Source of the DNA: Stigmatella erecta | GTDB lineage: Bacteria; Myxococcota; Myxococcia; Myxococcales; Myxococcaceae | NCBI RefSeq assembly: GCF_900111745.1 | Contig: NZ_FOIJ01000015.1 | Span: 62,001 to 126,000, forward strand | Direction: 5' to 3' | Length of the DNA: 64,000 nucleotides | Shown here: one piece after another, positions 46,932 to 55,440 of the stretch | How positions within the stretch are numbered: the stretch's first letter is position 1 | Layout: the number at the start of each line of letters is the position of its first letter | The notes under the pieces: model-generated | The model's input: only the letters and a program-made list of their open reading frames with translations | Told to the model about the DNA's origin: nothing | The model's database searches: none | Program-made: the position numbers and the translations under genes

Positions 46932-46964
46932 GGGCTCCGCGGCCAGGTCCTGGCCGGAGAGCCC
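46932..46964. terminator. Bidirectional hairpin between cupin and oxoamine synthase genes
   Basis: GGGCTC and CGGCCAGG pair with CCTGGCCG and GAGCCC, forming 14 pairs with a 2x2 internal loop and a single T at the tip. It lies 16 bases after the cupin stop and 14 before the stop of the convergent gene. A T-run is lacking, as is common in GC-rich genomes. Confidence 0.6.
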
Positions 46965-46978
46965 GCGGGCCCCGGGTG

Positions 46979-49249
46979 TTACTCGTAGACGTCCGGGCGG
47001 TACGCGGCCAGGTCGATGCGGGGATCCAGATAGTCGATGAAGTGCTGCAGCTTGCCCTGGCGGAAGGTGCCGACCTGCAGGAAGGGATCCGAGTAGGCGA
47101 TGCCCGTGGGGATGGCCGTGCTGCGGAACCCTCCGAGCGAGAAGACCTGGTCTCCCCGGCAGATGAGCGCATCGATGTAGAGCTCGTGGAAGTCCATGAT
47201 GGCCGCCAGGTCCTGCCAGAACTGCAGCATGGCATCGATGCCCCGCCAGACGCCCGCGAAGGGCAGCTGCTTCGGGCCATTGATTTCCCACACCACGTCC
47301 GGCGCGCAGCGGACGATGAACTTCTCGATGTCCGCCTTGCGCACCCAGGCCTCGTAGAGATCCCTCATGAGCTGGCCGTTCTCGGTGGCCCGGACGGCAT
47401 CGTGCTGGATGAGCAGGGTGGCGGCCTCGGGGCCAGGAGCCCCCTCGCCGCGCCAGGCGGCGCCGTCCAGGACCTCTTCCACGCGGACGATCTTGCCCCC
47501 CTTCATCGTGAGCAGGTGCAGGTACCACTCCTCGCCCACCGGGAGCGTGCGCCGCCCGCTGATCGTCAGGTCATCGCCATAGGCCATGACGTAGTCCACG
47601 GTCCACTTCTCCGAGGGCCGGACCTTGCGCTGGTGCGCCCAGTAGTCCTGGAAGGCGCTCCCGCCGCGCCACCGCCCCATGGCCGCCTGGCCCTCGAGGC
47701 CGGGCACCTCCACCACGAGCGACTCGCTGAGCACCGACGTGTCGATGCCGTTCCCCGAGCCAAACTGCTCGTAGAACTTGCGCGCGGCCACCGAGTTCTG
47801 GTCCTCCTTCTCGGGATCGAAGTGCTTCTCGCGCTCGCCCGTCAGCGGATCCACCAGCTTCGCCCGGCGCCGGAAGACCTTGCCCGGATCCGTGATGCGC
47901 CCCGAGACCATCAGGTCCGCCCGGTCCCGGCTCGGCAGCGAGGACAGCGTCTCGCCAATCACGCTCGTGCGCGCGGGCAGCTTGGCGATCTCCTCCGCCA
48001 TCGCCTGCACCGCCTGGCGGATCTGCTCCGGGGTGTGGGTGGAGCTGACGAAGAAGCGCAGGCGCGCCTTGTCCTGCTCCACGGCCGGGCTGATGACCGG
48101 GTCCACGTTGATGCCCCGGCGGTGGAGCGCATCGGACAGCCGCAGCGCGTGGAAGGAACTGCCGGTGACGACCGGGAGCACGGGCGTGCCCATCGCCAGG
48201 TGGGTGTCGAGCCCCGCGGCGCGCGCCTCCTCGAGGAAGAGCTTGGCGTTGCGCTGCAGCTGGGCGACACGCTCGGGCTCGGCCGCCATGATGGAGAGCG
48301 CGGACAGGGCCGCGGCGGCATTGGGAGGCGTCAGGCCCACGCTGAAGATGAACCCGGGGGTGGTGTACTTCAGGTAGCGGATGAGCTCCGAGCTGCCCGC
48401 GATGTAGCCCCCGCAGCTGGCCAGGGACTTCGAGAGCGTCCCCATCCAGATGTCCACATCGGACGAGGGGATGCCGAAGTGCTCCTGGATGCCACGGCCG
48501 GTGGCGCCCAGCACGCCCATGGAGTGGGCCTCATCCACCATCAGGAAGGCGTTGAACTCGCGCTTGAGCTCGATGATCTTGGGCAGGTCCGGGATGTCCC
48601 CGTCCATGCTGAACACGCCCTCGGTGATGATGACCGCGCGCTCGGCGTCGGCCCGGTGCTCCTTCAGCAGCTCCCGGAGGTGCCCCAGGTCATTGTGGCG
48701 GTAGGGCCGGGCGCGGGCGCCCGACAGCGTCACGCCCTGCACGATGCTGTTGTGGGCCAGGGCGTCGTAAAGAATCAAATCCCTGCGGTTGAACAGGTGC
48801 CCGATGACGGTCACGTTCGTGGCGTGGCCACTCACGAGCACCAGCGCGGCCTCCGTGCCGAGCCACGACGCCAGCGCCGCTTCCAGCTCGCGGTGGAGCG
48901 TCTTCTCGCCAGAGGCGATGCGGCTGGCGGACGGGGACGTGCCGAAGCGGTCGATGGCGTCCTTTGCCGCGGCGGAGACGCGCGGGTCCCCCGAGAGGCC
49001 CAGATAGTTGTACGTGGAGAAGTTCAACAGCTCGCGCCCACCGATCTGGGTGGTATCGCGGGTGACGCCCTCCTGTGCCTTGAAGAAGGGATGCACCTCG
49101 GTCCAGCGGGAGACGACCGACAGGCGCGAGCGGAGTGCCTTGAACGTGCCGTGCTCTTCGAGCTTGACCGGGGTCAGGCTACCGCCCGAGCGGAGCAGCC
49201 GCTCGAGCAGGGCGCGCTTCTCCTGAGGAGACAACTGGTCGATGTTCAT
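46979..49249 (-). CDS. Alpha-oxoamine synthase fused to two NTF2/SnoaL-like domains
   Basis: A 756-aa protein. Residues 50-425 are a PLP-dependent alpha-oxoamine synthase: NFSTYNYLGLSGDPRV, SGHATN (H142 stacks on PLP), VDEAHS (D239) and the Schiff-base Lys274 in TLSKSLASCGGY. The family condenses an acyl thioester with an amino acid with loss of CO2, giving an alpha-aminoketone. An NTF2-like domain at about 485-600 (KWTVDYVMAYGDDLTISG) and a SnoaL-like one at about 620-745 (DLYEAWVRKADIEKFI) follow; such folds act as cyclases, dehydratases or isomerases. The length is nearly twice that of free-standing synthases. The start overlaps the ACP stop (ATGA), so acyl-ACP is the probable donor. It is the last gene of the FAAL-ACAD-ACP-AOS operon. 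Confidence 0.9.
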   Translation of the reverse strand: MNIDQLSPQEKRALLERLLRSGGSLTPVKLEEHGTFKALRSRLSVVSRWTEVHPFFKAQEGVTRDTTQIGGRELLNFSTYNYLGLSGDPRVSAAAKDAIDRFGTSPSASRIASGEKTLHRELEAALASWLGTEAALVLVSGHATNVTVIGHLFNRRDLILYDALAHNSIVQGVTLSGARARPYRHNDLGHLRELLKEHRADAERAVIITEGVFSMDGDIPDLPKIIELKREFNAFLMVDEAHSMGVLGATGRGIQEHFGIPSSDVDIWMGTLSKSLASCGGYIAGSSELIRYLKYTTPGFIFSVGLTPPNAAAALSALSIMAAEPERVAQLQRNAKLFLEEARAAGLDTHLAMGTPVLPVVTGSSFHALRLSDALHRRGINVDPVISPAVEQDKARLRFFVSSTHTPEQIRQAVQAMAEEIAKLPARTSVIGETLSSLPSRDRADLMVSGRITDPGKVFRRRAKLVDPLTGEREKHFDPEKEDQNSVAARKFYEQFGSGNGIDTSVLSESLVVEVPGLEGQAAMGRWRGGSAFQDYWAHQRKVRPSEKWTVDYVMAYGDDLTISGRRTLPVGEEWYLHLLTMKGGKIVRVEEVLDGAAWRGEGAPGPEAATLLIQHDAVRATENGQLMRDLYEAWVRKADIEKFIVRCAPDVVWEINGPKQLPFAGVWRGIDAMLQFWQDLAAIMDFHELYIDALICRGDQVFSLGGFRSTAIPTGIAYSDPFLQVGTFRQGKLQHFIDYLDPRIDLAAYRPDVYE

Positions 49250-49569
49250 GACTTGGTTCCCGTCATCTTGCGGAGGAGCGCTTCCACTTCGGCATCCGAC
49301 ATGCTGTCGGTGGCGCTGGGGGGCGGGGCCTGCTGCTCCCCGGTCAGGGCACGCGAGAGCGCCCGGAGGGTGCGGTAGTCCCAGAGCACGGTGGGCTCCA
49401 CGCGGCGCTTGAGCAGGGTCTCGAGCTCTCCGGCCAGGGCCACCGCTTCCATGGAGTCGATCCCCAGCTCATCGAGCGGCAGGTTGACGTCGATGGCGTC
49501 GGGACTCAGACGCGTCCGGGTGGCCACCATGGCCTTCAGCCATTGTTCGAGTTCGTCGCTGGTTATCAT
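49246..49569 (-). CDS. Acyl carrier protein
   Basis: A 107-aa carrier protein with LDELGIDSMEAVAL; Ser39 is the phosphopantetheine site. The carrier fold occupies about 1-80 and is followed by a 25-residue acidic tail (ATDSMSDAEVEALLRKM), which may dock a partner. It lies 5 bp after the acyl-CoA dehydrogenase gene and overlaps the synthase gene, so it probably holds the acyl chain made by the FAAL and passes it to the synthase. Confidence 0.93.
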   Translation of the reverse strand: MITSDELEQWLKAMVATRTRLSPDAIDVNLPLDELGIDSMEAVALAGELETLLKRRVEPTVLWDYRTLRALSRALTGEQQAPPPSATDSMSDAEVEALLRKMTGTKS

Positions 49570-49574
49570 GTCTC

Positions 49575-51176
49575 TCATCCTGCGAGTGCTGTCTCCGAGG
49601 CTGGCCCGGTGGACACATCCGTCACCGAGAGCAGGTGTCCGCCCTCGACACGCGCGGCCAACAGGTCGAAAATCTCCCGGCACGCCGTTTCAGGCAAGGC
49701 CTCGGGCTCCATCAGGAACTGGCCCGCCAGGGCGGGCACGCCCGCCCGGCACAGGGCCAGGCCGGGATTGAACCGCTCGAAGTGGAAGCAGCAGGCCGCC
49801 GCGTGCAGCAGCCCATACCGCCGCGCGGTCTCCAGCCGCGCCGGCCCGCGCAAGGCCTCGCTCCCGCCCTGCCGCAGCGCGCTCCAGTGGGGGAGCAGCC
49901 CGGGGGGAAGCTCCGCGGTGACGTCATCCACCCCGCGGGCGGTCAGGCCGAGCGACGCCGGGGCAAACGCCGGCACCGGCTCCTCCAGGCTGAAGCGCGT
50001 GCGCAGCAGGTCTCCGCTTCCCGCGTTGGCCGTGAACACCTGGGGCAGCTCCGCGGCCAGGGCATGCAGGCAGACAGGCTCGCTGCCATCGATGAGCCCC
50101 ACGGCCGCATGGTCCCGCGCCATCTTCTGGAAAATCGCCGCGGGGCCTTCCCGCATGAAGGCGCGGGCGCCCAGCACCGTCGTGGCGGACCGGATCGCCT
50201 GCTCCACCAGCGCGGGCGCGATGGCCTTGGCCAGGGGCGACGAGAGGCTCGCCTGGCCGGGGGCCCCATGCAGCGCGCGCACCCCGGACAGCAGGAGGAT
50301 CTCCGCGGCCAGGAGGCGCAGCCACGCCCCCACGAGCAACCGGCGCACGGCGGGCAGGCTCGCGGCGCTCGCCCGGTAGAGCTCGCGCTCCAGGGCGAAC
50401 CGGGTGGCCACCCGCAAGGCCCTGTCGCCCGTGCCCAGCCCCAGCCCCGCCATGAGCGGGCGGGTGAGCTGGAAAATCTTGAGGGTCAGCTCCAGCCCCT
50501 GGCCCTCCTCGCCCACGGGGCTCGCCGCCGCGCGGGCAAACCGCAGGCCGCTCAGGTCCGAGGCGCGCAGCCCCACCGTGCGGACCTTGGGCAGCCGGAC
50601 CACCGTGGGTTGATCCAGCTCCACCAGGAACCAGCTCAACGCGCGCGGCCCGGGGGCCGGACGGGTGCGCGCCAGCACGAAGGCGAACGCGGCATGGCTG
50701 GCCCGGCCAATCGGCCACTTCTCGCCCGTCACCTCCCAGCCCTCCGGCCTGGACAGGGCCAGCGTCTCGGTGGCCAGCAGGTCCGCGCCGTGGTTGGCCT
50801 CGGAGGCGGCGAAGCACGGCGCGGCGGTGCCCTGCAGGAGGGCCCGGGCCCGCTCCCGCTGGCCGGGGCTCCCCACCATCCAGGCGAGCCAGAGCCAGCA
50901 CAGCATCCCCTGGCTCAACGCGACGGACGGATCCCTCCGCGCCAGGGTGAGCCCCACCGCGAGCGCCCCCTCGAAGGAGACGAACTGCCCCCCTTCCGAG
51001 GCGGGGACGAGCAGGTCCGGCACGCCGTGAGCGCGCAGGGCCGTCAGGGCCTCCGCGGGGAAGGCCTCGCCCTCATCCCGCGCGAGCGTGGCGTCCTGGC
51101 CGAGAGGACCCTCGCCAGAAACGGGGCCCAGCCGTTGCTCCAGCTGGGCGAGCGTTGCCGCGTAGAGGCCGTTCAT
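49575..51176 (-). CDS. Acyl-CoA dehydrogenase family flavoprotein
   Basis: A 533-aa protein (start at the ATG at 51176, which overlaps the FAAL stop). The acyl-CoA dehydrogenase fold is seen from about 30 to 390: RAHGVPDLLVPASEGG, ARRDPSVALSQGM, ASEANHGADLLA and GWEVTGEKWPIG. A C-terminal extension of about 150 residues is atypical. Members placed next to an acyl-AMP ligase and ACP in other pathways introduce an alpha,beta double bond into ACP-bound fatty acids. The catalytic base could not be assigned by eye. Confidence 0.85.
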   Translation of the reverse strand: MNGLYAATLAQLEQRLGPVSGEGPLGQDATLARDEGEAFPAEALTALRAHGVPDLLVPASEGGQFVSFEGALAVGLTLARRDPSVALSQGMLCWLWLAWMVGSPGQRERARALLQGTAAPCFAASEANHGADLLATETLALSRPEGWEVTGEKWPIGRASHAAFAFVLARTRPAPGPRALSWFLVELDQPTVVRLPKVRTVGLRASDLSGLRFARAAASPVGEEGQGLELTLKIFQLTRPLMAGLGLGTGDRALRVATRFALERELYRASAASLPAVRRLLVGAWLRLLAAEILLLSGVRALHGAPGQASLSSPLAKAIAPALVEQAIRSATTVLGARAFMREGPAAIFQKMARDHAAVGLIDGSEPVCLHALAAELPQVFTANAGSGDLLRTRFSLEEPVPAFAPASLGLTARGVDDVTAELPPGLLPHWSALRQGGSEALRGPARLETARRYGLLHAAACCFHFERFNPGLALCRAGVPALAGQFLMEPEALPETACREIFDLLAARVEGGHLLSVTDVSTGPASETALAG

Positions 51177-52873
51177 GGTGCTGCCTGAGACAGCTCTTCC
51201 TCGGCGGCGGCCGGATTGAGCCTGCGCTCCATCCACTGGCGCCGGCATTCGCGGCGGCGCACCTTGCCGCTCGAGGTCCTGGGAACCCCACCCGGCCGCA
51301 GCAGGCACACCTCGAAGGGGACCACCCCATGGGCGCGCGTCACGGCGGCAGAGACCGCGTTCACGATGGGCTCGGGCGGGCTGTTGCGGGAGGTGCGCTT
51401 GAGCTCCGCCACGATGACGAGCCGCTCCTCGCCCTCCTCCTCCACGGAGAACGCCGCGAGGGCGCCCGCGCTCAGCGCGGCGTGGGCCGCGGACGCCGCG
51501 TCCTCGATGTCCTGGGCGTGCAGCGTCTTGCCCCGGATCTTCACGATGTCCTTGATGCGCCCGACGATGTACAGCGAGCCGTCATCCATGAAGCCGAGGT
51601 CGCCGGTGCGGATGAAGGTCCCCTCATGGCCCTGCACCTCGGCCTTGAACGTCTCCTGGGTGGCCTGCGCGTCGCCGTAGTAGCCATGCGTGGCGCTGGG
51701 ACCCGCGATGAGGATTTCCCCCACCATCGCATCGGGCACGGGCCGCAGCTGCTCGTCCACGATGACCACCTGCTGCCCCGGAACAGGCCGGCCACAGGCG
51801 AACAGCATCCGCGTCCGCTCCCCGCCGGGCTCCACCCGGCCCTCCTCCAGCGCGGAAGCATCCACCGACCGGAACACCAGCGGCGCATCCGTGCGCCGCC
51901 CCGTGGTGATGAGCGTGGACTCGGCCAGGCCATAGCAGGGCGAGAGGATGTTGGGGTCCAGCCCCACGGGCACGAAGCGCGGCGCGAAGGCCTGCCACGT
52001 CGAGGGACGCACGGGCTCGGCGCCGCAGATGAGGATGTTCCAGCTGGACAGGTCGAGCCGGTCGCGATCCTCGTCGCTGATGCGCTCGGCGCACAGGCGC
52101 AGCGCGAAGTCGGGGGCGGGGCTGATGGTCCCCCGGTAGCGGGTGACCGCCTCCAGCCAGCGCGCGGGGCGTTGCAGGAAGTGGTGGGGCGACATCAGCA
52201 CCGACGGCACCTGCGAGAGGATGGGGTGGATGATGCAGCCGATGAGGCCCATGTCATGGTAGGGCGGCAGCCAGCCCACCACGCGGCAAGGATCCTCGCG
52301 ACGCACCCAGACGATGGACTCGCTGTTGTGGACGAGGTTGCCGTGGCTCACCATGACGCCCCGGGGATTGCCCGTCGAGCCCGAGGTGAACTGGAGGAAG
52401 GCCAGGTCGCTGGGCTTCGGGGTAAAGGGCCGCCAGAGCTCCGCATCCGCCGCGAGGACCTGCTCGATGGCCAGCCAGCTCATCCCACTGGCCTGGCGCA
52501 GGGGCTCCGGCAGCGTTTTGATCAGATCCCCGTCGGCCAGCGCGAAGCGCGCCGTGACCCGGTGGGAGATGCCGAACAGGCGCTCGAACTCGGCCGCCCG
52601 GCGGGGCACCACGGCGGGCACGGGCAGCGCCCCCGCGTAGAGACAGGCCAGGAAGCCCGCGATGAACTCGAGCCCGGGGCGGATGAGCAGCACCACCCGC
52701 TCACCGGTGGCGCCTGCCTCTTGCAGCGCCGCGGCCCCGGCACGCGCCAGCCGGTCCAGACCGGCCGTGTCCAGCGTGCCTCCCTCCTGCTCGCCATCCA
52801 TCAACCACGTGAACTGCGGACGGCGTGGATCGCGCTCGGCGCTTTGGCGCATCGCATCGACGATGGTGTTCAC
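51173..52873 (-). CDS. Fatty acyl-AMP ligase (FAAL)
   Basis: A 566-aa adenylate-forming enzyme. The ATP loop FTSGSTGNPRGVMVSH, the FAAL-typical GWLPPYHDMGLIG, CYGLAEST, TGDLGFMDDGSLYIVGR and the C-terminal GKVRRRECR are all present. FAALs activate fatty acids as acyl-AMP and pass them to carrier proteins rather than CoA. As first gene of the operon with ACP, it would supply the acyl chain. The leader upstream is AT-rich. Confidence 0.92.
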   Translation of the reverse strand: MNTIVDAMRQSAERDPRRPQFTWLMDGEQEGGTLDTAGLDRLARAGAAALQEAGATGERVVLLIRPGLEFIAGFLACLYAGALPVPAVVPRRAAEFERLFGISHRVTARFALADGDLIKTLPEPLRQASGMSWLAIEQVLAADAELWRPFTPKPSDLAFLQFTSGSTGNPRGVMVSHGNLVHNSESIVWVRREDPCRVVGWLPPYHDMGLIGCIIHPILSQVPSVLMSPHHFLQRPARWLEAVTRYRGTISPAPDFALRLCAERISDEDRDRLDLSSWNILICGAEPVRPSTWQAFAPRFVPVGLDPNILSPCYGLAESTLITTGRRTDAPLVFRSVDASALEEGRVEPGGERTRMLFACGRPVPGQQVVIVDEQLRPVPDAMVGEILIAGPSATHGYYGDAQATQETFKAEVQGHEGTFIRTGDLGFMDDGSLYIVGRIKDIVKIRGKTLHAQDIEDAASAAHAALSAGALAAFSVEEEGEERLVIVAELKRTSRNSPPEPIVNAVSAAVTRAHGVVPFEVCLLRPGGVPRTSSGKVRRRECRRQWMERRLNPAAAEEELSQAAP

Positions 52874-52953
52874 GGATACCCTCGGAACTTGCAGCCTGTA
52901 CGGCTTGTGGGAACCGTTGATTAACTAGCACAACCCGGTTTCAGATTAAAGGC

Positions 52954-52982
52954 TTAACAAAAATATTCCGATAAACTGTAAA
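52954..52982 (-). promoter_or_regulatory. AT-rich promoter region of the FAAL operon
   Basis: The 150-bp gap 52874-53023 is AT-rich in a very GC-rich setting. On the minus strand TTTACA (52982-52977) and TGTTAA (52959-52954) are 17 bases apart; TTTAAT slightly downstream is a better -10 without a good -35. The exact element is uncertain, but a promoter in this gap is likely. Confidence 0.4.
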
Positions 52983-53023
52983 ACCAAGTCGGGTGAGGTG
53001 GGCCCAGGAAGTACCTGGAGGGC

Positions 53024-54604
53024 TCACAGCACGTAGCGCAGATCCAGGAAGAGCCCTTGGTTGGCGCGGTAGTAGCCACCGTAAGAGAACGTCTCCCCGG
53101 CCAGGAGGAGCGCGCCGGCGGTGCAGGAGAGGTGCTCGCGCTTCCAGCGCACCCCGAGCCGGCCACTCACGCCCAAGGGGACGAACCCCACCCCGCCCTG
53201 GCCTTCCAGGGAGAATTCCTCGGTCAGCCCCCAGCGCACGGTGAGCGCCGCCCCCAGGCTGTCGCGCTCGTTCCAGAGCAGCGGCGGGGGCTCGCCATTC
53301 CGGGGGAGGATCCGCCCGTAGGACAGGGCGAAATCCACCACCTGGTCGAAGTCGCGCTGGTACTCGATGCCGGCCAGACCGGTGAGGAAGGGGTGGACGG
53401 CCGTGGAGAGCGCCTGGGTGATGAACACCTTGCGCGACTCGTAGGCCCCCTCGCCGTAGAGGATGAAGGGCCCCGCCTCGCCCACCGCGGAGAAGCCCAC
53501 GTGGTGGCGGCGCTGGTAGCTGACGGAGACCGACTCGGCGAAGCGGTTGAAGGCCAGCGCCCGGGCGGCGGGATCCTCCTGAAGCGCGGGGTCCAACAGG
53601 CCCACGAGCTGCGCCTCATCCACCCGCCAGCGGGGCGTGAAGTCGAAGCCCAGGTGGTAATAGTGGTTGAGCTCCACGCTCCCCAGCCGCCAGGAGAACC
53701 GGAGCCCCGCAGCCGCCTGCGAGAGGCTCGCGCTCACGCCGCGATCCGGAGAGAACAGGGCGCTGCCCTGGGGAGAGTCTCCCGCCTGCCCCAGCACGGC
53801 GCGGTACGCCGCGGGCGCGGCGTCCTGCACCAGCGCCCAGTTGCTTCCGTAGAAGTCGAAGGTGGCCGGCTGGAAGAAGGGAATGGCGATGAGCTGCAGG
53901 GCGCTGGAGCCCATCAAGAGGTCCACCCGCGCGGCGATCACCGGCTTGTACCGGAGCTCCTCGGGGACGAGCAGCGGGTCGCGCAGGTCCTGCGGGTTGA
54001 CGACATCGTTGATGGCCAGGACCTCGTTGCGGCCCCAGGCGATCCGCTGCTGTCCGAGGGTCACGCTCAGCGAACTCCCGGAGAGGCCGAGGTAGAACTC
54101 CTGCAGCCGGGGCTCGAGCTGATAGCGCCAGGAGTCCCCCGCCTCCTGCCCCGCGGGCGGCGTCTGCGGGCGCCAAAGGACGCGGTGGTCGAGCGCGCCC
54201 GAGGCCGCGAACGACCAGCCATCGCCGCGCCGGTGGAGGAAGCGCAGGTAGAGCGTCGAACGCTCCGTCCACCGGTCGTGCGGCGTGCGCAGCCCTGGCG
54301 GCTCACCGCTGGGCGCGCTCCGGGGGAAGCCATAGGTGGGCGCGAGCCGGGCCCAGCCGAGCAGTTCGGTGGATGCCTGGCGCTCGCTGGCGAAGCCCTC
54401 TTCCTCCAGCGCGGACGCGAAGGAGTCCCCGGACGCGTCCGGGGAGGAAGGCGCCTCGGACCCGTCGGGAACGGGGGGCGCCACTTCCCCGGCCTGCGGC
54501 TCCACCTCCTGCGCGGCCCCCCCGCTCCCGGGGACGAGCATCAGGAGGGCCACCAGCCCACCGCTTCGCACCTTCTTCCGCATGGGGCTTCCGGATGACG
54601 GCAT
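53024..54604 (-). CDS. Outer-membrane beta-barrel protein (DUF1302-like)
   Basis: A 526-aa protein with a signal peptide (start at 54604, with GGGAG upstream; ATG at 54583 also possible) and an acidic linker. The rest is an amphipathic beta-strand array ending in aromatic LDLRYVL. The motif LGQQRIAWGRNEVLAIND with VVNPQDLRDP is the hallmark of DUF1302-type porins. Such proteins are regularly encoded beside LolA-like periplasmic proteins and MMPL exporters, as here. It is the distal gene of the paa/exporter operon and probably the outer-membrane exit for the product. Confidence 0.8.
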   Translation of the reverse strand: MPSSGSPMRKKVRSGGLVALLMLVPGSGGAAQEVEPQAGEVAPPVPDGSEAPSSPDASGDSFASALEEEGFASERQASTELLGWARLAPTYGFPRSAPSGEPPGLRTPHDRWTERSTLYLRFLHRRGDGWSFAASGALDHRVLWRPQTPPAGQEAGDSWRYQLEPRLQEFYLGLSGSSLSVTLGQQRIAWGRNEVLAINDVVNPQDLRDPLLVPEELRYKPVIAARVDLLMGSSALQLIAIPFFQPATFDFYGSNWALVQDAAPAAYRAVLGQAGDSPQGSALFSPDRGVSASLSQAAAGLRFSWRLGSVELNHYYHLGFDFTPRWRVDEAQLVGLLDPALQEDPAARALAFNRFAESVSVSYQRRHHVGFSAVGEAGPFILYGEGAYESRKVFITQALSTAVHPFLTGLAGIEYQRDFDQVVDFALSYGRILPRNGEPPPLLWNERDSLGAALTVRWGLTEEFSLEGQGGVGFVPLGVSGRLGVRWKREHLSCTAGALLLAGETFSYGGYYRANQGLFLDLRYVL

Positions 54605-54633
54605 GCGCTGTCTCCCGCGGCGGTGGCCGCTGG

Positions 54634-55440
54634 TTACTCCTGCTCCAGCCGGCGGGAGTCGAAGAGGTTGTCCGGGATGTCCTTGCGCGGGACGACCTGC
54701 TCGAGCACGAGCGTCGTGGCCCGCTGCGCTGAGTGGCTCTCCATGCGCGAGCGGGTGACGAACCACCGTCCCTGGATCTGCTTGCTCTCCTCGACGGTGA
54801 ACGTCTTGGAATGAGCGCCCTTGAGATCGTACATCTGGGACTTGAGGATCATGTGGTTGTCCTTGCGTGCCCACACCTCGAGCCGCGAGTACTGCGCGTC
54901 GCTGGAGGTGGGCTTCACGGTCAAGCGGTTGCACACGGTGTCCCCCAGCTTCTCATCGGGCAGGGCGGTGGCCTCCGCGAACCGGAGCTCGCGCCGGTCC
55001 AGGTCGGCGAACGCGAAGTCGGTGGTCATGAACGAGCCGGCGCGCAGCTTGCCGGAGACGCGCCGGACCCGCTTGAGCTCGGGCAGGTAGATGTAGCGCT
55101 CGTCGTCCGTGTCCCGCTTCTGGATCTGCAGGAACTTGACGCCGTTGAGGTCCGGCGGCGCCAGGAAGCGCACCAGGCTCTTGGTCAGCGTCCCCTCGTA
55201 GTAGCGCGACTGGGCCGAGAAGCGCACCGTGCGGCTCTTCCCGTCCTTCTCGCGGATGGACGCCTGGGCCTTGAGCTCCGCATCGGCGAAGCCCCAGCTG
55301 TCCGACGCGGCGATCTGCGTCAGGACCGCGGCGCCGCTGCCGGTGATGTCGTCCGCGTGCGCCCGCGAGGGCCCCAGGAGCACCGCGGCGCCCATCAGGG
55401 CGAAGGGGAGAAGCCCGAACTTCATGCCGTATCCGCTCAT
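54634..55440 (-). CDS. LolA-like outer-membrane lipoprotein-sorting protein
   Basis: A 268-aa periplasmic protein. The start at 55440 shares one base with the exporter stop (TGATG) and has GGAGG upstream; an internal ATG at 55425 begins the hydrophobic signal (KFGLLPFALMGAAVLL). The mature fold is an open barrel like LolA (RYYEGTLTKSLVRFLAPPDLNG, DERYIYLPELKRVRRV, SRLEVWARKDNHMILKSQMY). This family (PF17131-like) pairs with RND/MMPL exporters and may carry lipids across the periplasm. Confidence 0.85.
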   Translation of the reverse strand: MSGYGMKFGLLPFALMGAAVLLGPSRAHADDITGSGAAVLTQIAASDSWGFADAELKAQASIREKDGKSRTVRFSAQSRYYEGTLTKSLVRFLAPPDLNGVKFLQIQKRDTDDERYIYLPELKRVRRVSGKLRAGSFMTTDFAFADLDRRELRFAEATALPDEKLGDTVCNRLTVKPTSSDAQYSRLEVWARKDNHMILKSQMYDLKGAHSKTFTVEESKQIQGRWFVTRSRMESHSAQRATTLVLEQVVPRKDIPDNLFDSRRLEQE

